DNA of 64,000 nucleotides from UBA4802 sp964509195 (GTDB lineage Bacteria > Spirochaetota > UBA4802 > UB4802), in contig CAZDWJ010000001.1 of NCBI GenBank assembly GCA_964509195.1, positions 248,001 to 312,000 on the forward strand, written 5' to 3'. A model generated the notes under the pieces. That model worked only from the letters and a program-made list of their open reading frames with translations. It ran no database searches and was not told the DNA's origin. Both the position numbers and the translations under genes were made by a program. Below, piece after piece: positions 42,987-51,934 of this stretch; the stretch's first letter is position 1, and each line of letters begins with the position of its first letter.

Positions 42987-44444
42987 TTAAGGCTTTATCC
43001 TTGTTCCGCGGAACAGTATGGTTGTTCGCCCTATCTGAATTTCATCCCAATCTGACAGAGGTTTGGGGCGCAACAATTTTTTGTTGTTTAAAAACGTGCC
43101 GTTATCACTTGCACAGTCAAAAAGATAGTACGAGCTTCCTACTTTTTTTATTTTTGCATGTTTCAGCGAAACTGCCTCATCATTAATGACTATTGTATTC
43201 TCTTTATCCCGTCCAATGGTGACTTCATCCCATATAAGGGGAAATTTTTTCCCTGTCTCAGGACCACTTTTTTCAACCAGCCATGCATTGGTATAACTGT
43301 ATTCAGGAGATGTTGCCAACAGCAACGTGTCTGCCTCTTTTTTGGTCTTTTCATCCTTTTGATATAGCTCAGAATAATATCGCTGAACTGGCTTAGGTAT
43401 TCTTTGCATGCTTGCCAGCTCAACAATCTGTTTCCATTTATTTATGAGTACCAGAATTACAATTACCAGGGCAACAATCAAAAGCACAACAATCCCCGCC
43501 AGCACCACAAATGGCAGATCGGTATTAATTGCATACGTTTTCTGTGTCATTGAGTACCTGGCATGTGCAATGTCATTATCCTGATTTTCTCTGTGTTTAA
43601 ATTGCACCTCGATGGAATGAATAGCATTATCATTCTTTGTAGTCTTGAATATAATCTCAAACGGGATTGTATCAAGCATAGCAGGGGTCTTTAGCAAATC
43701 AATGATAGCGTTTTCAATCCCTGCACTTGCAACAAAGAGCTTGCCTTTAGTAATCTTACTTAGCCTGTTCACTGCAGCAGCTTTGGAACACTTTTCGGGA
43801 ACAATGGTATATATGGGTATTGTATGCTCTCGGGCATTATTAACCACATCATCAGGCAATATAAAACTGCCTTCATCTTTTCCATCGGTAAGTAGCAGTA
43901 TTGATTTTTTCCCCTTTTTGTGTGCTAATTCCTCTGTGGCTGTAAACAGGCAATTGTACAGCTTAGTGCGTTTGCCATGTTGCTGTAATGATTCAATTGT
44001 TTCACTATAATAGGATTTATTCTCTGAAAATGAACCTAATGTTACAACTTCATCATTGAATTTATACAGAATAAATTTGTTGTGTGCCGGGCTTTTTTTA
44101 ATTATAGTTGAGGCTATTTTTTTAAGTTTCAAAAAATTTTTCTTTGATATACTTTTGCTTGAATCTACACAAACAGCAATATAACTATCTGCTACTTGAG
44201 TTTTTAACTCAAAATTCTTAACTGTTGTGCCATCTTCAAGAACAGTGAAATTTTCTTTTTCAACTGCACTAATATCTGCACTTTCTGGTTTGTTGATAAC
44301 ACCTTTTATACTAATCTCTGGAAATGAACTCACATCGATACTGTCAATTGAAACAATTGGCCTTGCACTCACAATAACAGGCAGAATGCTACACACTGCA
44401 AAGACAGCTAAAACAACAGTAACCTTTAGTTTTCTATTCATCAT
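42987..44444 (-). CDS. Membrane protein with VWA and FHA domains
   Basis: 485 residues. A signal peptide (about 1-27), a von Willebrand A domain (about 80-250) with a MIDAS-like start (AVCVDSSKS) and LLTDGKDEGSF, a membrane helix (about 305-330), and a C-terminal FHA domain with VTIGRDKENTIVINDEAVSLKHAKI and DNGTFLNNKKL, the phosphothreonine-binding residues R, S and N. The VWA faces the periplasm and the FHA the cytoplasm. A role in signalling across the membrane is likely, but the ligand is unknown. Confidence 0.85.
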   Translation of the reverse strand: MMNRKLKVTVVLAVFAVCSILPVIVSARPIVSIDSIDVSSFPEISIKGVINKPESADISAVEKENFTVLEDGTTVKNFELKTQVADSYIAVCVDSSKSISKKNFLKLKKIASTIIKKSPAHNKFILYKFNDEVVTLGSFSENKSYYSETIESLQQHGKRTKLYNCLFTATEELAHKKGKKSILLLTDGKDEGSFILPDDVVNNAREHTIPIYTIVPEKCSKAAAVNRLSKITKGKLFVASAGIENAIIDLLKTPAMLDTIPFEIIFKTTKNDNAIHSIEVQFKHRENQDNDIAHARYSMTQKTYAINTDLPFVVLAGIVVLLIVALVIVILVLINKWKQIVELASMQRIPKPVQRYYSELYQKDEKTKKEADTLLLATSPEYSYTNAWLVEKSGPETGKKFPLIWDEVTIGRDKENTIVINDEAVSLKHAKIKKVGSSYYLFDCASDNGTFLNNKKLLRPKPLSDWDEIQIGRTTILFRGTRIKP

Positions 44445-44558
44445 TTTTTATCATTAGTACATTATTTACTAACAAAACACGTTATTATAACTAGCTTTAT
44501 GATAATCACTGCACTAGTTTTACTATCGGTAAGAATGAATTGCGAATGCAATCAAATT

Positions 44559-45047
44559 TTACTCATGAGCACAGTCTTTAACCTGTCCCTGTAAAAGCTT
44601 CACAGCGTGAGGAAGTGCATCCCCAATAACCTCTAAATTCTCCACAACAGCTTTGGGGCTGCCCGGTAAATTAATAATAATTGACGAGCCTCTGATCCCC
44701 GCTATAGCACGTGACAGCATTGCATGTTTTGTGATTCTAAGCGATGCCTGCCGCATAGCTTCTGCAAAACCAGGTGCATGACGTTCAATCACATCTAATG
44801 TTGCTTCAGGCGTAACATCACGAGGAGCAAATCCTGTACCACCTGTTGTCAATATACAATTTATATTCTTTTCACACAGTTCGCGCAAGGCACGTGCAAT
44901 TATCTCCCGTTCATCAGGAACAATCACATATTCTACTACGTTATACCCTCTGCCCTGAGCCCACTGCTCTATAGCTTTTCCTGAGAGATCCTCACGCTCT
45001 TTTCTGTACGACCTGTCACTTACCACAACTATCGCTATAGTAATCAT
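44559..45047 (-). CDS. mog: Molybdopterin adenylyltransferase (MogA/MoaB-like)
   Basis: 162 residues. Family motifs ILTTGGTGFAPRDVTPEAT and GIRGSSIIINLPGSPKAVVENL are present. It adenylates molybdopterin before metal insertion. GAGGGG upstream; the start lies just after hypA, with which it forms an operon. Together with the MoaD-like gene at 21 kb it implies a Mo or W cofactor enzyme in the genome. Confidence 0.85.
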   Translation of the reverse strand: MITIAIVVVSDRSYRKEREDLSGKAIEQWAQGRGYNVVEYVIVPDEREIIARALRELCEKNINCILTTGGTGFAPRDVTPEATLDVIERHAPGFAEAMRQASLRITKHAMLSRAIAGIRGSSIIINLPGSPKAVVENLEVIGDALPHAVKLLQGQVKDCAHE

Positions 45048-45048
45048 A

Positions 45049-45399
45049 CTACCCCTCTATTTCTATACTTTTTACTGTAAGTTCTCTCCCAGAAACAATA
45101 GTCACATTGGGAGATGTACACTGTGGGCAGCTGAACTTCCAGTCATTCTTATTGAAGGTGAATGTATTCCCGCAATCATCACATTGCAGCGAAGCCTTCA
45201 CCATTTCTACAACCAGTTCTGCTTTTTCGGCTATGGTGTCTTTACTTACAAAATCAAAATAAGTCTGCATCCATTCCGGAATATAGTCTGATAACTCACC
45301 AATCAGTAGATGGATTTTGGTAACCTTCCTGGCACCATTTTGTGATGCATGCTGAACCACAATATCAAGGACATTGGACATGATGGATAATTCGTGCAT
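45049..45399 (-). CDS. hypA: Hydrogenase nickel incorporation protein HypA
   Basis: 116 residues, MHELSIM start (His2 and Glu3 bind nickel), Zn site with CDDCGNTF and CPQCTSP (two CxxC). It delivers nickel to the large subunit of [NiFe] hydrogenases, matching MbhL at 23 kb. Followed by mogA in an operon. The 93 bp upstream separate it from a divergent methyltransferase gene. Confidence 0.93.
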   Translation of the reverse strand: MHELSIMSNVLDIVVQHASQNGARKVTKIHLLIGELSDYIPEWMQTYFDFVSKDTIAEKAELVVEMVKASLQCDDCGNTFTFNKNDWKFSCPQCTSPNVTIVSGRELTVKSIEIEG

Positions 45400-45492
45400 T
45401 GTTTCCTCACAAACGCTAATCGTTTTTTAACAAACTATCGATATGTAATTATGAGCACATCTTTTTTTAGTCTTTTATAACCGATAGTTACT

Positions 45493-47253
45493 ATGAAAAA
45501 AAAATTTGAATCCTATATTACTCATAACATTCATTATATCGATTACTGCATTGAGCAACTAAAAAAAGATTTGCCTGCTTTTCAGAGCATAAGTGATGGT
45601 ATTCAACAAATAATTGAATATCTTCTTTTTCGAAAAGAACCGCCAGCATCTCTCTCTCGTCATGGGCACACTGCGTGTCATGATCTTGCTAAACTAATAG
45701 ATCAATGGGACATAATAAAACACGGTGATATAGCAGGATACATTTACCAGCAATTAAAAGATACGTACGATAAAAAAAGGAAGGGGCAATACTTTACACC
45801 ATCTGCAATCGTGCAGTATATGGTAGAACATGCACTGCAACACCACAACAATCCTTTCACCATTAAAATTCTTGATCCTGCGTGCGGTTCAGGCCAGTTT
45901 TTGATTTACATCTACAAGTTTCTGTTAGCATTGTACACTCAATTAGGAGTTCCTCACAAAGAAGCTGCATATTCTATCTGCCATAATGCGCTATTTGGAT
46001 ATGATATCGATCCTGTAGCGTGCATGATTGCACAGTGGAATATACAGAGAATATCAGGAACTAAAACTAATATATACCATAAAGACATGCTCGCATCTGG
46101 CAATCTGTTTACACAGGAATTCCACCCAGCAGTATTTGATGTGATTATTGGGAATCCTCCCTGGGGAGCACATTTTACTCCAGAGCAAAAGCAATATTTG
46201 AAACAGCATTACATTTCAGCATCAAGTGGAATTAATAGCTTTACATTATTTATTGAGCAATCACTTGCACTTTTGCACGAACATGGAATCTTATCATTTC
46301 TCATCCCTGAAGCATATCTCAATATAAAAGCGCACCAGAGTTCCAGGCGACATGTGCTTTCAAATACTGCGATCAAAGAGATAGTACAATGGGGGGATTG
46401 TTTTAAGGGGGTTTATGCACCTGCAATATCATTAACACTACAGAAAGAGCCATGCGAACAGCAACGCAGAAAAAATATTGTTCATATAAAACATGCACAA
46501 TCCCTACCAACTATCGCCCACATGATACCCCAACATATGTATTGTACATCGCATGAACATATTTTTTTGGTAAATTATTCACGTAAGGCTGTAGCATTGT
46601 TAGAACACATACATTCACTCTCCTATACTACATTGAAAGACAGAGTAAGATTTTTTCTTGGCATCGTTACAGGAAACAATGGATATCATATTACAAATAT
46701 TAAAAATGAAGACCATCCGGACCCCATCATTATTGGGAAAGATGTGGAAAAATTCCGCATAAACTTTAGCGGGCATTATTTCAAATACAATGTGGCCACA
46801 TTGCAACAGGTTGCTGAACAACAATGTTACTTAACCTGTAATAAGGTGATATATAAATTTATTGGGAAAAAATTAACATTTGCTGTAGATCCGCACGGAT
46901 ATTATACGCTCAACAATGTTAACGGTTTTATACCTTTAAGCTCAGAATTAGATCCTGACATCCTTGTAGCACTACTGAACTCACGCCTTCTGCAGTACAT
47001 CTATGAAACTCAATTTTTTACCATAAAAGTGCTTCGTGGAAATCTTGAAAAATTGCCAATAAAAATAATTAATTCATCAAATAAAAAGCTTTTACAAAAG
47101 TTATCTCTGACTCTCAGGAACGAAACCAGTGAAGATAAACGAAAAATATTAATGGATTCAATTGATGATATCATTTTTCATGAATACAATATCAACGATT
47201 CGCTTGCACATTATATTTATGAAACTACTAGCGCTGTTATTTCCATTGCATAA
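45493..47253 (+). CDS. Eco57I-type N6-adenine DNA methyltransferase without a visible nuclease
   Basis: 586 residues. The region KKRKGQYFTPSAIVQYMVE, motif I (ILDPACGSGQFLIYIYKFL, about residue 127) and motif IV (VIIGNPPWGAHFTPEQ, about 215) are typical of the Eco57I/TaqI class. A C-terminal TaqI-like specificity region follows (about 370-550; GNNGYHI...IIGKDVEKF, LLNSRLLQYIYETQF). The first 90 residues show no PD-(D/E)xK nuclease motif that I can recognise. It may be an orphan methylase or type II/IIG remnant. Converges with the next gene without a gap. Confidence 0.78.
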   Translation: MKKKFESYITHNIHYIDYCIEQLKKDLPAFQSISDGIQQIIEYLLFRKEPPASLSRHGHTACHDLAKLIDQWDIIKHGDIAGYIYQQLKDTYDKKRKGQYFTPSAIVQYMVEHALQHHNNPFTIKILDPACGSGQFLIYIYKFLLALYTQLGVPHKEAAYSICHNALFGYDIDPVACMIAQWNIQRISGTKTNIYHKDMLASGNLFTQEFHPAVFDVIIGNPPWGAHFTPEQKQYLKQHYISASSGINSFTLFIEQSLALLHEHGILSFLIPEAYLNIKAHQSSRRHVLSNTAIKEIVQWGDCFKGVYAPAISLTLQKEPCEQQRRKNIVHIKHAQSLPTIAHMIPQHMYCTSHEHIFLVNYSRKAVALLEHIHSLSYTTLKDRVRFFLGIVTGNNGYHITNIKNEDHPDPIIIGKDVEKFRINFSGHYFKYNVATLQQVAEQQCYLTCNKVIYKFIGKKLTFAVDPHGYYTLNNVNGFIPLSSELDPDILVALLNSRLLQYIYETQFFTIKVLRGNLEKLPIKIINSSNKKLLQKLSLTLRNETSEDKRKILMDSIDDIIFHEYNINDSLAHYIYETTSAVISIA

Positions 47254-47832
47254 TTATTTTAAATGAACACCACTTTTGAAAATTATTATCCCATCAATGA
47301 TATCATCATTCTTTTCGTCAATAAATGCGATTCCCTTTGTAGGATATACAAGTATTATTCCATCAGATCCATGAATTATCTGCATTCCATCGTTGCCGTA
47401 ATGAAATACTATTGCCATTATACCTCTGGATAGTGGTATGCCATCAATAAGCACACCCCCTGAACCCCATGCTACAATGAATGATACTTTTTCTTTATAA
47501 AAGCCAATAATTACCGAGGGAGAATTGTACGTAAAAAGGTAATTGAATGGGAGGTGTAGTGTAGAATTTATTTTCAGTACATCGTTAAAAAAATCATGCA
47601 TAACATTTTGTGTTTTTTCAAAAGGTTTGCCTTTTATTAATAACACTTCATCTTCAGGCATGTCAATCACTATAGACGATGCCCCAATTCCTGGAACAAC
47701 AAACGTCTCATCTTTCACTACCATACCAGGAAGCTCCCTATAACTGATTTGCGCATTGCTTTTTACCTGAGTTAAAGTCAATATACATACAATCACAAAC
47801 ATTAATTGGCCAATTGCCTTATCTATTGGCAT
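47254..47832 (-). CDS. Exported hypothetical protein
   Basis: 192 residues with an N-terminal hydrophobic stretch (LMFVIVCILTLTQV, then KSNAQ) fitting a signal peptide. The rest is rich in beta-prone residues (VVPGIGASSIVIDMPEDEVLLIKGKPFEK) with two or three repeat-like segments of the GDGxxLVYPTKGIAF type. No family recognised. It starts 14 bp inside the end of rsmG, with a GAGGG site upstream, so it is coupled to that gene. Confidence 0.65.
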   Translation of the reverse strand: MPIDKAIGQLMFVIVCILTLTQVKSNAQISYRELPGMVVKDETFVVPGIGASSIVIDMPEDEVLLIKGKPFEKTQNVMHDFFNDVLKINSTLHLPFNYLFTYNSPSVIIGFYKEKVSFIVAWGSGGVLIDGIPLSRGIMAIVFHYGNDGMQIIHGSDGIILVYPTKGIAFIDEKNDDIIDGIIIFKSGVHLK

Positions 47833-48643
47833 ATAGATCCCTCAATTTCTCAACTTCCCTTTTTACCACAGCGTGTTTTCTCGGATATTTCTGTGGTGTT
47901 GGTCCATCCTTTATAAAAAGCAAGCCTTCATGGATTCCTTTTTTTAATGCTTCCTCCCTGGTTGCGATATGACCACCTAGAACATGGGAATGTGTATCTA
48001 AATCTTTTAAAAGTTGTACAGTTTCATCGTGCTGGGTATGATATTTCGTTTTATCAGGCTTCATGCCATGTTTTTTCAGTATAGTATTGGTAACGTTTAT
48101 TGATTCTCTACCCTCACAATATGAAGAATAAACCATAGTAGCGTAGTATATATACATCCATCCCCCCACTTTGACAAAAGGCAATCCATATTCCAGTGCC
48201 ATTAGCGGATGTGCAAAAGCCCGTGACACTGCAAAATCAAAGGAATCCCTGTATGCCTTTTGGTAAGCTAGCTCCTCTGCCCTGCCTTGAATTAGTGTAA
48301 CACGCGCAGAAATTCCCAGCACATCTATTGCCTTTTCAAGAAATTTAATTTTTTTGTTATTTGCATCAATCAGTACAGCTTTCATGTTTTCGCCATAAAA
48401 CAGTAGTAACGGGATACCCGGGATCCCTGCTCCCGAACCTATATCCACAAATAATGTTCCACGTGGAACATCTATATTCTTTAATGGCTCTATGCTCTCA
48501 ATGACAAGCTCACTATAGATTGATTCAATATCTTTTAAGCCAGTAATATTTATTGATTGATTATATTCATATATCAGATGCGTATACGCGTCCAGCTTTT
48601 CTTGTATTTCCTTTGCTATAGTGATTATATCGTTATTAGCCAT
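47819..48643 (-). CDS. rsmG: 16S rRNA (guanine-N7) methyltransferase RsmG
   Basis: 274 residues. The GidB fold is visible: FVDIGSGAGIPGIPLLLF (AdoMet motif I), VLIDANNKKIKFLEKAI, ISARVTLIQGRAEELA, and SRAFAHPLMALEYGLPFVKVGG. It is longer than the usual 200-240 residues at the C-terminus. It methylates G527 of 16S rRNA. Here it lies downstream of mnmG, on the same strand, with a 726-bp gap between them. A parS-like site lies inside the gene. Confidence 0.92.
   Translation of the reverse strand: MANNDIITIAKEIQEKLDAYTHLIYEYNQSINITGLKDIESIYSELVIESIEPLKNIDVPRGTLFVDIGSGAGIPGIPLLLFYGENMKAVLIDANNKKIKFLEKAIDVLGISARVTLIQGRAEELAYQKAYRDSFDFAVSRAFAHPLMALEYGLPFVKVGGWMYIYYATMVYSSYCEGRESINVTNTILKKHGMKPDKTKYHTQHDETVQLLKDLDTHSHVLGGHIATREEALKKGIHEGLLFIKDGPTPQKYPRKHAVVKREVEKLRDLYANR
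48455..48470. promoter_or_regulatory. parS-like centromere site inside rsmG
   Basis: TGTTCCACGTGGAACA, a perfect 16-bp palindrome that matches the bacterial parS consensus for ParB binding. It lies within rsmG near the predicted origin. No parA or parB gene is in the window. Confidence 0.8.
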
Positions 48644-49369
48644 ACTACCTCATTAAATCAGGAATGGTCATTACATGTAATTATACATCATATATTCATA
48701 AGATCCAAATTGCAACAACAAGTTGAGGGCTCAATTGTATTCATGCACACTCAAAGAAGCCAATGTAATCATGCAGTGTAACTCATTACTAATCGTATTA
48801 TGAATAAAAAGATTAATGCTCTTATGACTTATTTTGATATCATTTCTCCAGCCATTTCTAAATTGATTCGGCATCTATTATTTTTTTTGATACACCCAAT
48901 AAATCCGCTAAACATATTACATTTAACCTTTAAACTCACTCCAAACTCTTGTATTGTTATACTCATCAATCATTGTATTAAAGATTGGGATTTGATGCTA
49001 TCAGAAAAAGTGGTAGTTGAGTAAAATTCACTTATATGTAACCATACATATCGCTCTTGATACAATTCTCTTACATGACGCAACTAAAACACACAGGTGA
49101 GTGCTTCATAATGATACCTTAACGCCCTTTTGAAAGTCGATTTCTACGGGGGTGTGAACTATTGTCATCACGTTAATACGGTTCGACAATAGCTATGAGT
49201 AAACTTTTTAAATAAGGAGTTATTTTTAAAGCACCATTCCGATTATACTATTGCATTCAGGCATTCTTATAGTATTGCTACTTTAGCATCTATGTTTTAA
49301 TAATTATCAATGCGACATAATGTTCCACATGGAACATTGAAACGTTGGCAATTCATTGTATCCAATTGT
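48644..49369. other. Gene-poor interval between rsmG and mnmG (726 bp)
   Basis: AT-rich. A 74-codon frame (48800-49024, plus) shows no recognised family and no good ribosome site; I do not call it. A stem-loop with 8-bp arms CTATTGTC (49159-49166) and GACAATAG (49185-49192) lies in the middle. The region after it (49203-49260) holds AAATAAGGAGTTATTT. The second parS-like site is at 49321. No tRNA or known RNA fold was recognised. Confidence 0.5.
49321..49336. promoter_or_regulatory. Second parS-like site upstream of mnmG's end
   Basis: TGTTCCACATGGAACA differs from the perfect palindrome at 48455 by one base (A for G in the centre). It lies 34 bp beyond the mnmG stop, in the gene-poor interval. 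Two such sites within 0.9 kb support a centromere-like region near the origin. Confidence 0.7.
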
Positions 49370-51259
49370 CTATTTACTTTGTTTTTTCCTGTTTAATGAC
49401 TCTATATGAACAATTACTATTGATATATCAGAAGGATCTACACCTGAAATACGTAATGCCTGCCCTATGGTTTCAGGCTTTATTTTTTTTAATTTTTCCC
49501 GTGCTTCATTCTTAAGCCCTATAATTTCATCATAGTTAATATTTTCTGGTATCTTTCTGTTTTCCATCTGTTCAAGTTTTTTTACTCGTTCAAGGTCTTT
49601 TTTGATATAACCTTCATATTTTATGTTCATCTCAACAATCTTTGCTTCCTGTTCATCCATTCTAAGGTTACTATCGCTTAGTACAATAACCGGTAGCAGA
49701 TCATCAATGCCAATTTCAGGTCTTCGTAGAAGTTTTCCAGCAGGCACATGGATTCGTTCCTCTAGTTCCATTTCTTTATTTTTCAGGATTTCCTGGATTT
49801 TTTCATCGATCACTATCGAAAAAGAGTTAATTCTATCCGTGAGTTTCTGGATTCTTTTATACTTTTCCACTGTCTTTTCATATAATTCCTTATCTATCAG
49901 CCCTATTTTATACCCATAGTGCATTAACCGTTCATCAGCATTATCCTGCCTAAGTAGCAGCCTGTATTCTGCACGTGAGGTAAACATCCTGTATGGTTCA
50001 TCTGCCCCTTTGGTAACAAGATCATCAATGAGTACACCGGTATATGCTTCTGAACGCTGTAACACCAGTGGTGGCATCCCTAAAAGCTTATTCCCTGCAT
50101 TGATTGCAGCAATAATTCCCTGTGCAGCTGCCTCCTCATATCCGGAGGTGCCATTAATCTGTCCTGCGTGATATAAGCCTCTAACCCTCTTTGTTTCAAG
50201 TGTATGATACAATTCCACAGGTGGCACATAATCATATTCAACTGCATACGCGGGCCTCATAACCTGCACTTCTTCAAGTCCTGGAATAGTTCTTATCATC
50301 TGTAGCTGTACATCTTCAGGCAAAGAGCTTGAAAATCCATTAATGTAATACTCATTAGTGTGCAAACCTTCTGGCTCTAAAAAAAGCTGATGCCTGCTAC
50401 GCGAAGAAAAACGGACAACCTTATCCTCAATTGATGGACAATATCGGGGACCAATTCCCTTAATCTTTCCTGAATACAGTGGCGATAGATGCAGGTTATT
50501 CATAATAATTGAATGAGTGTTATCGCTTGTATACGTAATATAACAGGGTACTTGTGGTCTGCATATGGATACAGTCCTATACGAAAACGGCACCGGCTCT
50601 GGATCAGGATGCTGCACTTCACATTTGCTAAAATCTATTGAGTTGCCATTGACCCGTGGTGGAGTACCGGTTTTTAGCCGCTTTACAGGAAACCCCAGTG
50701 CTCTCAGCGAATCTGAAAGCTTCTCAGCAGAGAAATCTCCAAGTCTCCCAGCTTTTTCATTATAATTGCCAATATGAATTAGCCCTTTTAAAAAAGTCCC
50801 TGTACATACTATCACCGCTTTTGCAAGGTGATGCTGCCCTCGTATTGTGACAACGCCTTTAACCGTATCTCCTTCTACAACAATTTCATCAACGATATCC
50901 TGTATAAGTGTTAAATTTTTCTGTTTTTCAAGCACCTCTTTCATTCTCAGCTGATACTGCTTCTTATCAGCCTGTGCACGCGGCGCCCATACTGCAGGCC
51001 CTTTACTTTTATTGAGCATCTTATAATGAATGCCTGTTTCATCTATCGACACCCCCATTTCTCCGCCCAATGCATCAATCTCCTTCACTAGATGCCCTTT
51101 TGCAAGCCCCCCAATGGCAGGATTACAGCTCATCTGGCAGATAGTATCCAGATTGCCTGTTAGAAGAAGTGTTGCAAAGCCACGCCGTGCTGATGCCAGA
51201 GCTGCTTCAGCTCCTGCATGACCTGCTCCAATCACTATAATATCAAAATACCGTATCAT
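49370..51259 (-). CDS. mnmG: tRNA uridine-5-carboxymethylaminomethyl modification enzyme MnmG
   Basis: 629 residues. The FAD-binding DIIVIGAGHAGAEAALASARRG starts it; later blocks are CNPAIGGLAKGHLVKEID, GTFLKGLIHIGN, PTTR-like LKTGTPPRVNG, and the C-terminal helix bundle (IHVPAGKLLRRPEIGIDDLL, GYIKKDLERVKKL). It works with MnmE to modify U34 of tRNA. I start at ATG 51259, before MIRYFDIIVIGAG; a longer frame to 51325 adds an unlike extension. Confidence 0.95.
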   Translation of the reverse strand: MIRYFDIIVIGAGHAGAEAALASARRGFATLLLTGNLDTICQMSCNPAIGGLAKGHLVKEIDALGGEMGVSIDETGIHYKMLNKSKGPAVWAPRAQADKKQYQLRMKEVLEKQKNLTLIQDIVDEIVVEGDTVKGVVTIRGQHHLAKAVIVCTGTFLKGLIHIGNYNEKAGRLGDFSAEKLSDSLRALGFPVKRLKTGTPPRVNGNSIDFSKCEVQHPDPEPVPFSYRTVSICRPQVPCYITYTSDNTHSIIMNNLHLSPLYSGKIKGIGPRYCPSIEDKVVRFSSRSRHQLFLEPEGLHTNEYYINGFSSSLPEDVQLQMIRTIPGLEEVQVMRPAYAVEYDYVPPVELYHTLETKRVRGLYHAGQINGTSGYEEAAAQGIIAAINAGNKLLGMPPLVLQRSEAYTGVLIDDLVTKGADEPYRMFTSRAEYRLLLRQDNADERLMHYGYKIGLIDKELYEKTVEKYKRIQKLTDRINSFSIVIDEKIQEILKNKEMELEERIHVPAGKLLRRPEIGIDDLLPVIVLSDSNLRMDEQEAKIVEMNIKYEGYIKKDLERVKKLEQMENRKIPENINYDEIIGLKNEAREKLKKIKPETIGQALRISGVDPSDISIVIVHIESLNRKKQSK

Positions 51260-51397
51260 GGTGCTATTATCGCCTATACCATTTTCAATTATTATGCTTG
51301 ATTTAATTGTATAGTGTGAATACAATTATCAATATAATAATACCTTTTTTTCTCTGTAAAAAAATTTTTTTACTACACAGCATAACGAGGGGTACCA

Positions 51398-51934
51398 ATG
51401 TCGGTTAATAAAAGCACAATTGTGAAACATATTCATATCCAAAAAGGTGATATCACAAAAATGGAAGTTGATGCGATAGTTAATGCTGCAAACCCTTCCC
51501 TGCTTGGCGGTGGAGGAGTTGATGGCGCTATTCACCGTGCCGCCGGACCACAGCTTCTGGAGGAATGCAGGACGCTGGGTGGCGCTCATCCTGGCGAAGC
51601 TAAAATCACCAAAGGCTACAGGTTGCCTGCGAAATATGTTATTCATACACCCGGCCCCGTATACCGTGGTGGAACTCACAATGAATCTGCTATCTTAAAA
51701 AATTCATATTACAATAGCATGCGTTTGGCAAAAGAACATAATTGCACATCAATCGCTTTTCCCGCCATATCAACTGGCGTATATGGCTATCCAAAAGATG
51801 AAGCATGCAGGATAGCTCTATCAACTGTGGTTGAATTCATGGAAAAAGAAAATTTTTATATCGACGTGTATTTTGTCCTTTTTGATGATGATAATTATGT
51901 ATTGTATAAAAAATACTTACAGGAGCTTTCGTGA
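51398..51934 (+). CDS. Macro-domain protein (O-acetyl-ADP-ribose deacetylase type)
   Basis: 178 residues. The macro fold is clear: KGDITKMEVDAIVNAANPSLLGGGGVDGAIHRAAGPQL, AKITKGYRLPAKYVIHTPGP, and FPAISTGVYGYPKDEA. The Asn-Asp and GGGGVDG residues form the ADP-ribose pocket of the YmdB type. It removes ADP-ribose or acetyl-ADP-ribose adducts. A GAGGGG site precedes the ATG. pyrF starts immediately after its stop. Confidence 0.9.
   Translation: MSVNKSTIVKHIHIQKGDITKMEVDAIVNAANPSLLGGGGVDGAIHRAAGPQLLEECRTLGGAHPGEAKITKGYRLPAKYVIHTPGPVYRGGTHNESAILKNSYYNSMRLAKEHNCTSIAFPAISTGVYGYPKDEACRIALSTVVEFMEKENFYIDVYFVLFDDDNYVLYKKYLQELS

Noticed and set aside
48800..49024. 74-codon frame on the plus strand
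   Set aside because: No family, no ribosome site, composition like the surrounding non-coding DNA.
51329..51679. 116-codon frame on the minus strand
   Set aside because: Antisense to the macro-domain gene, whose sequence is clearly conserved.
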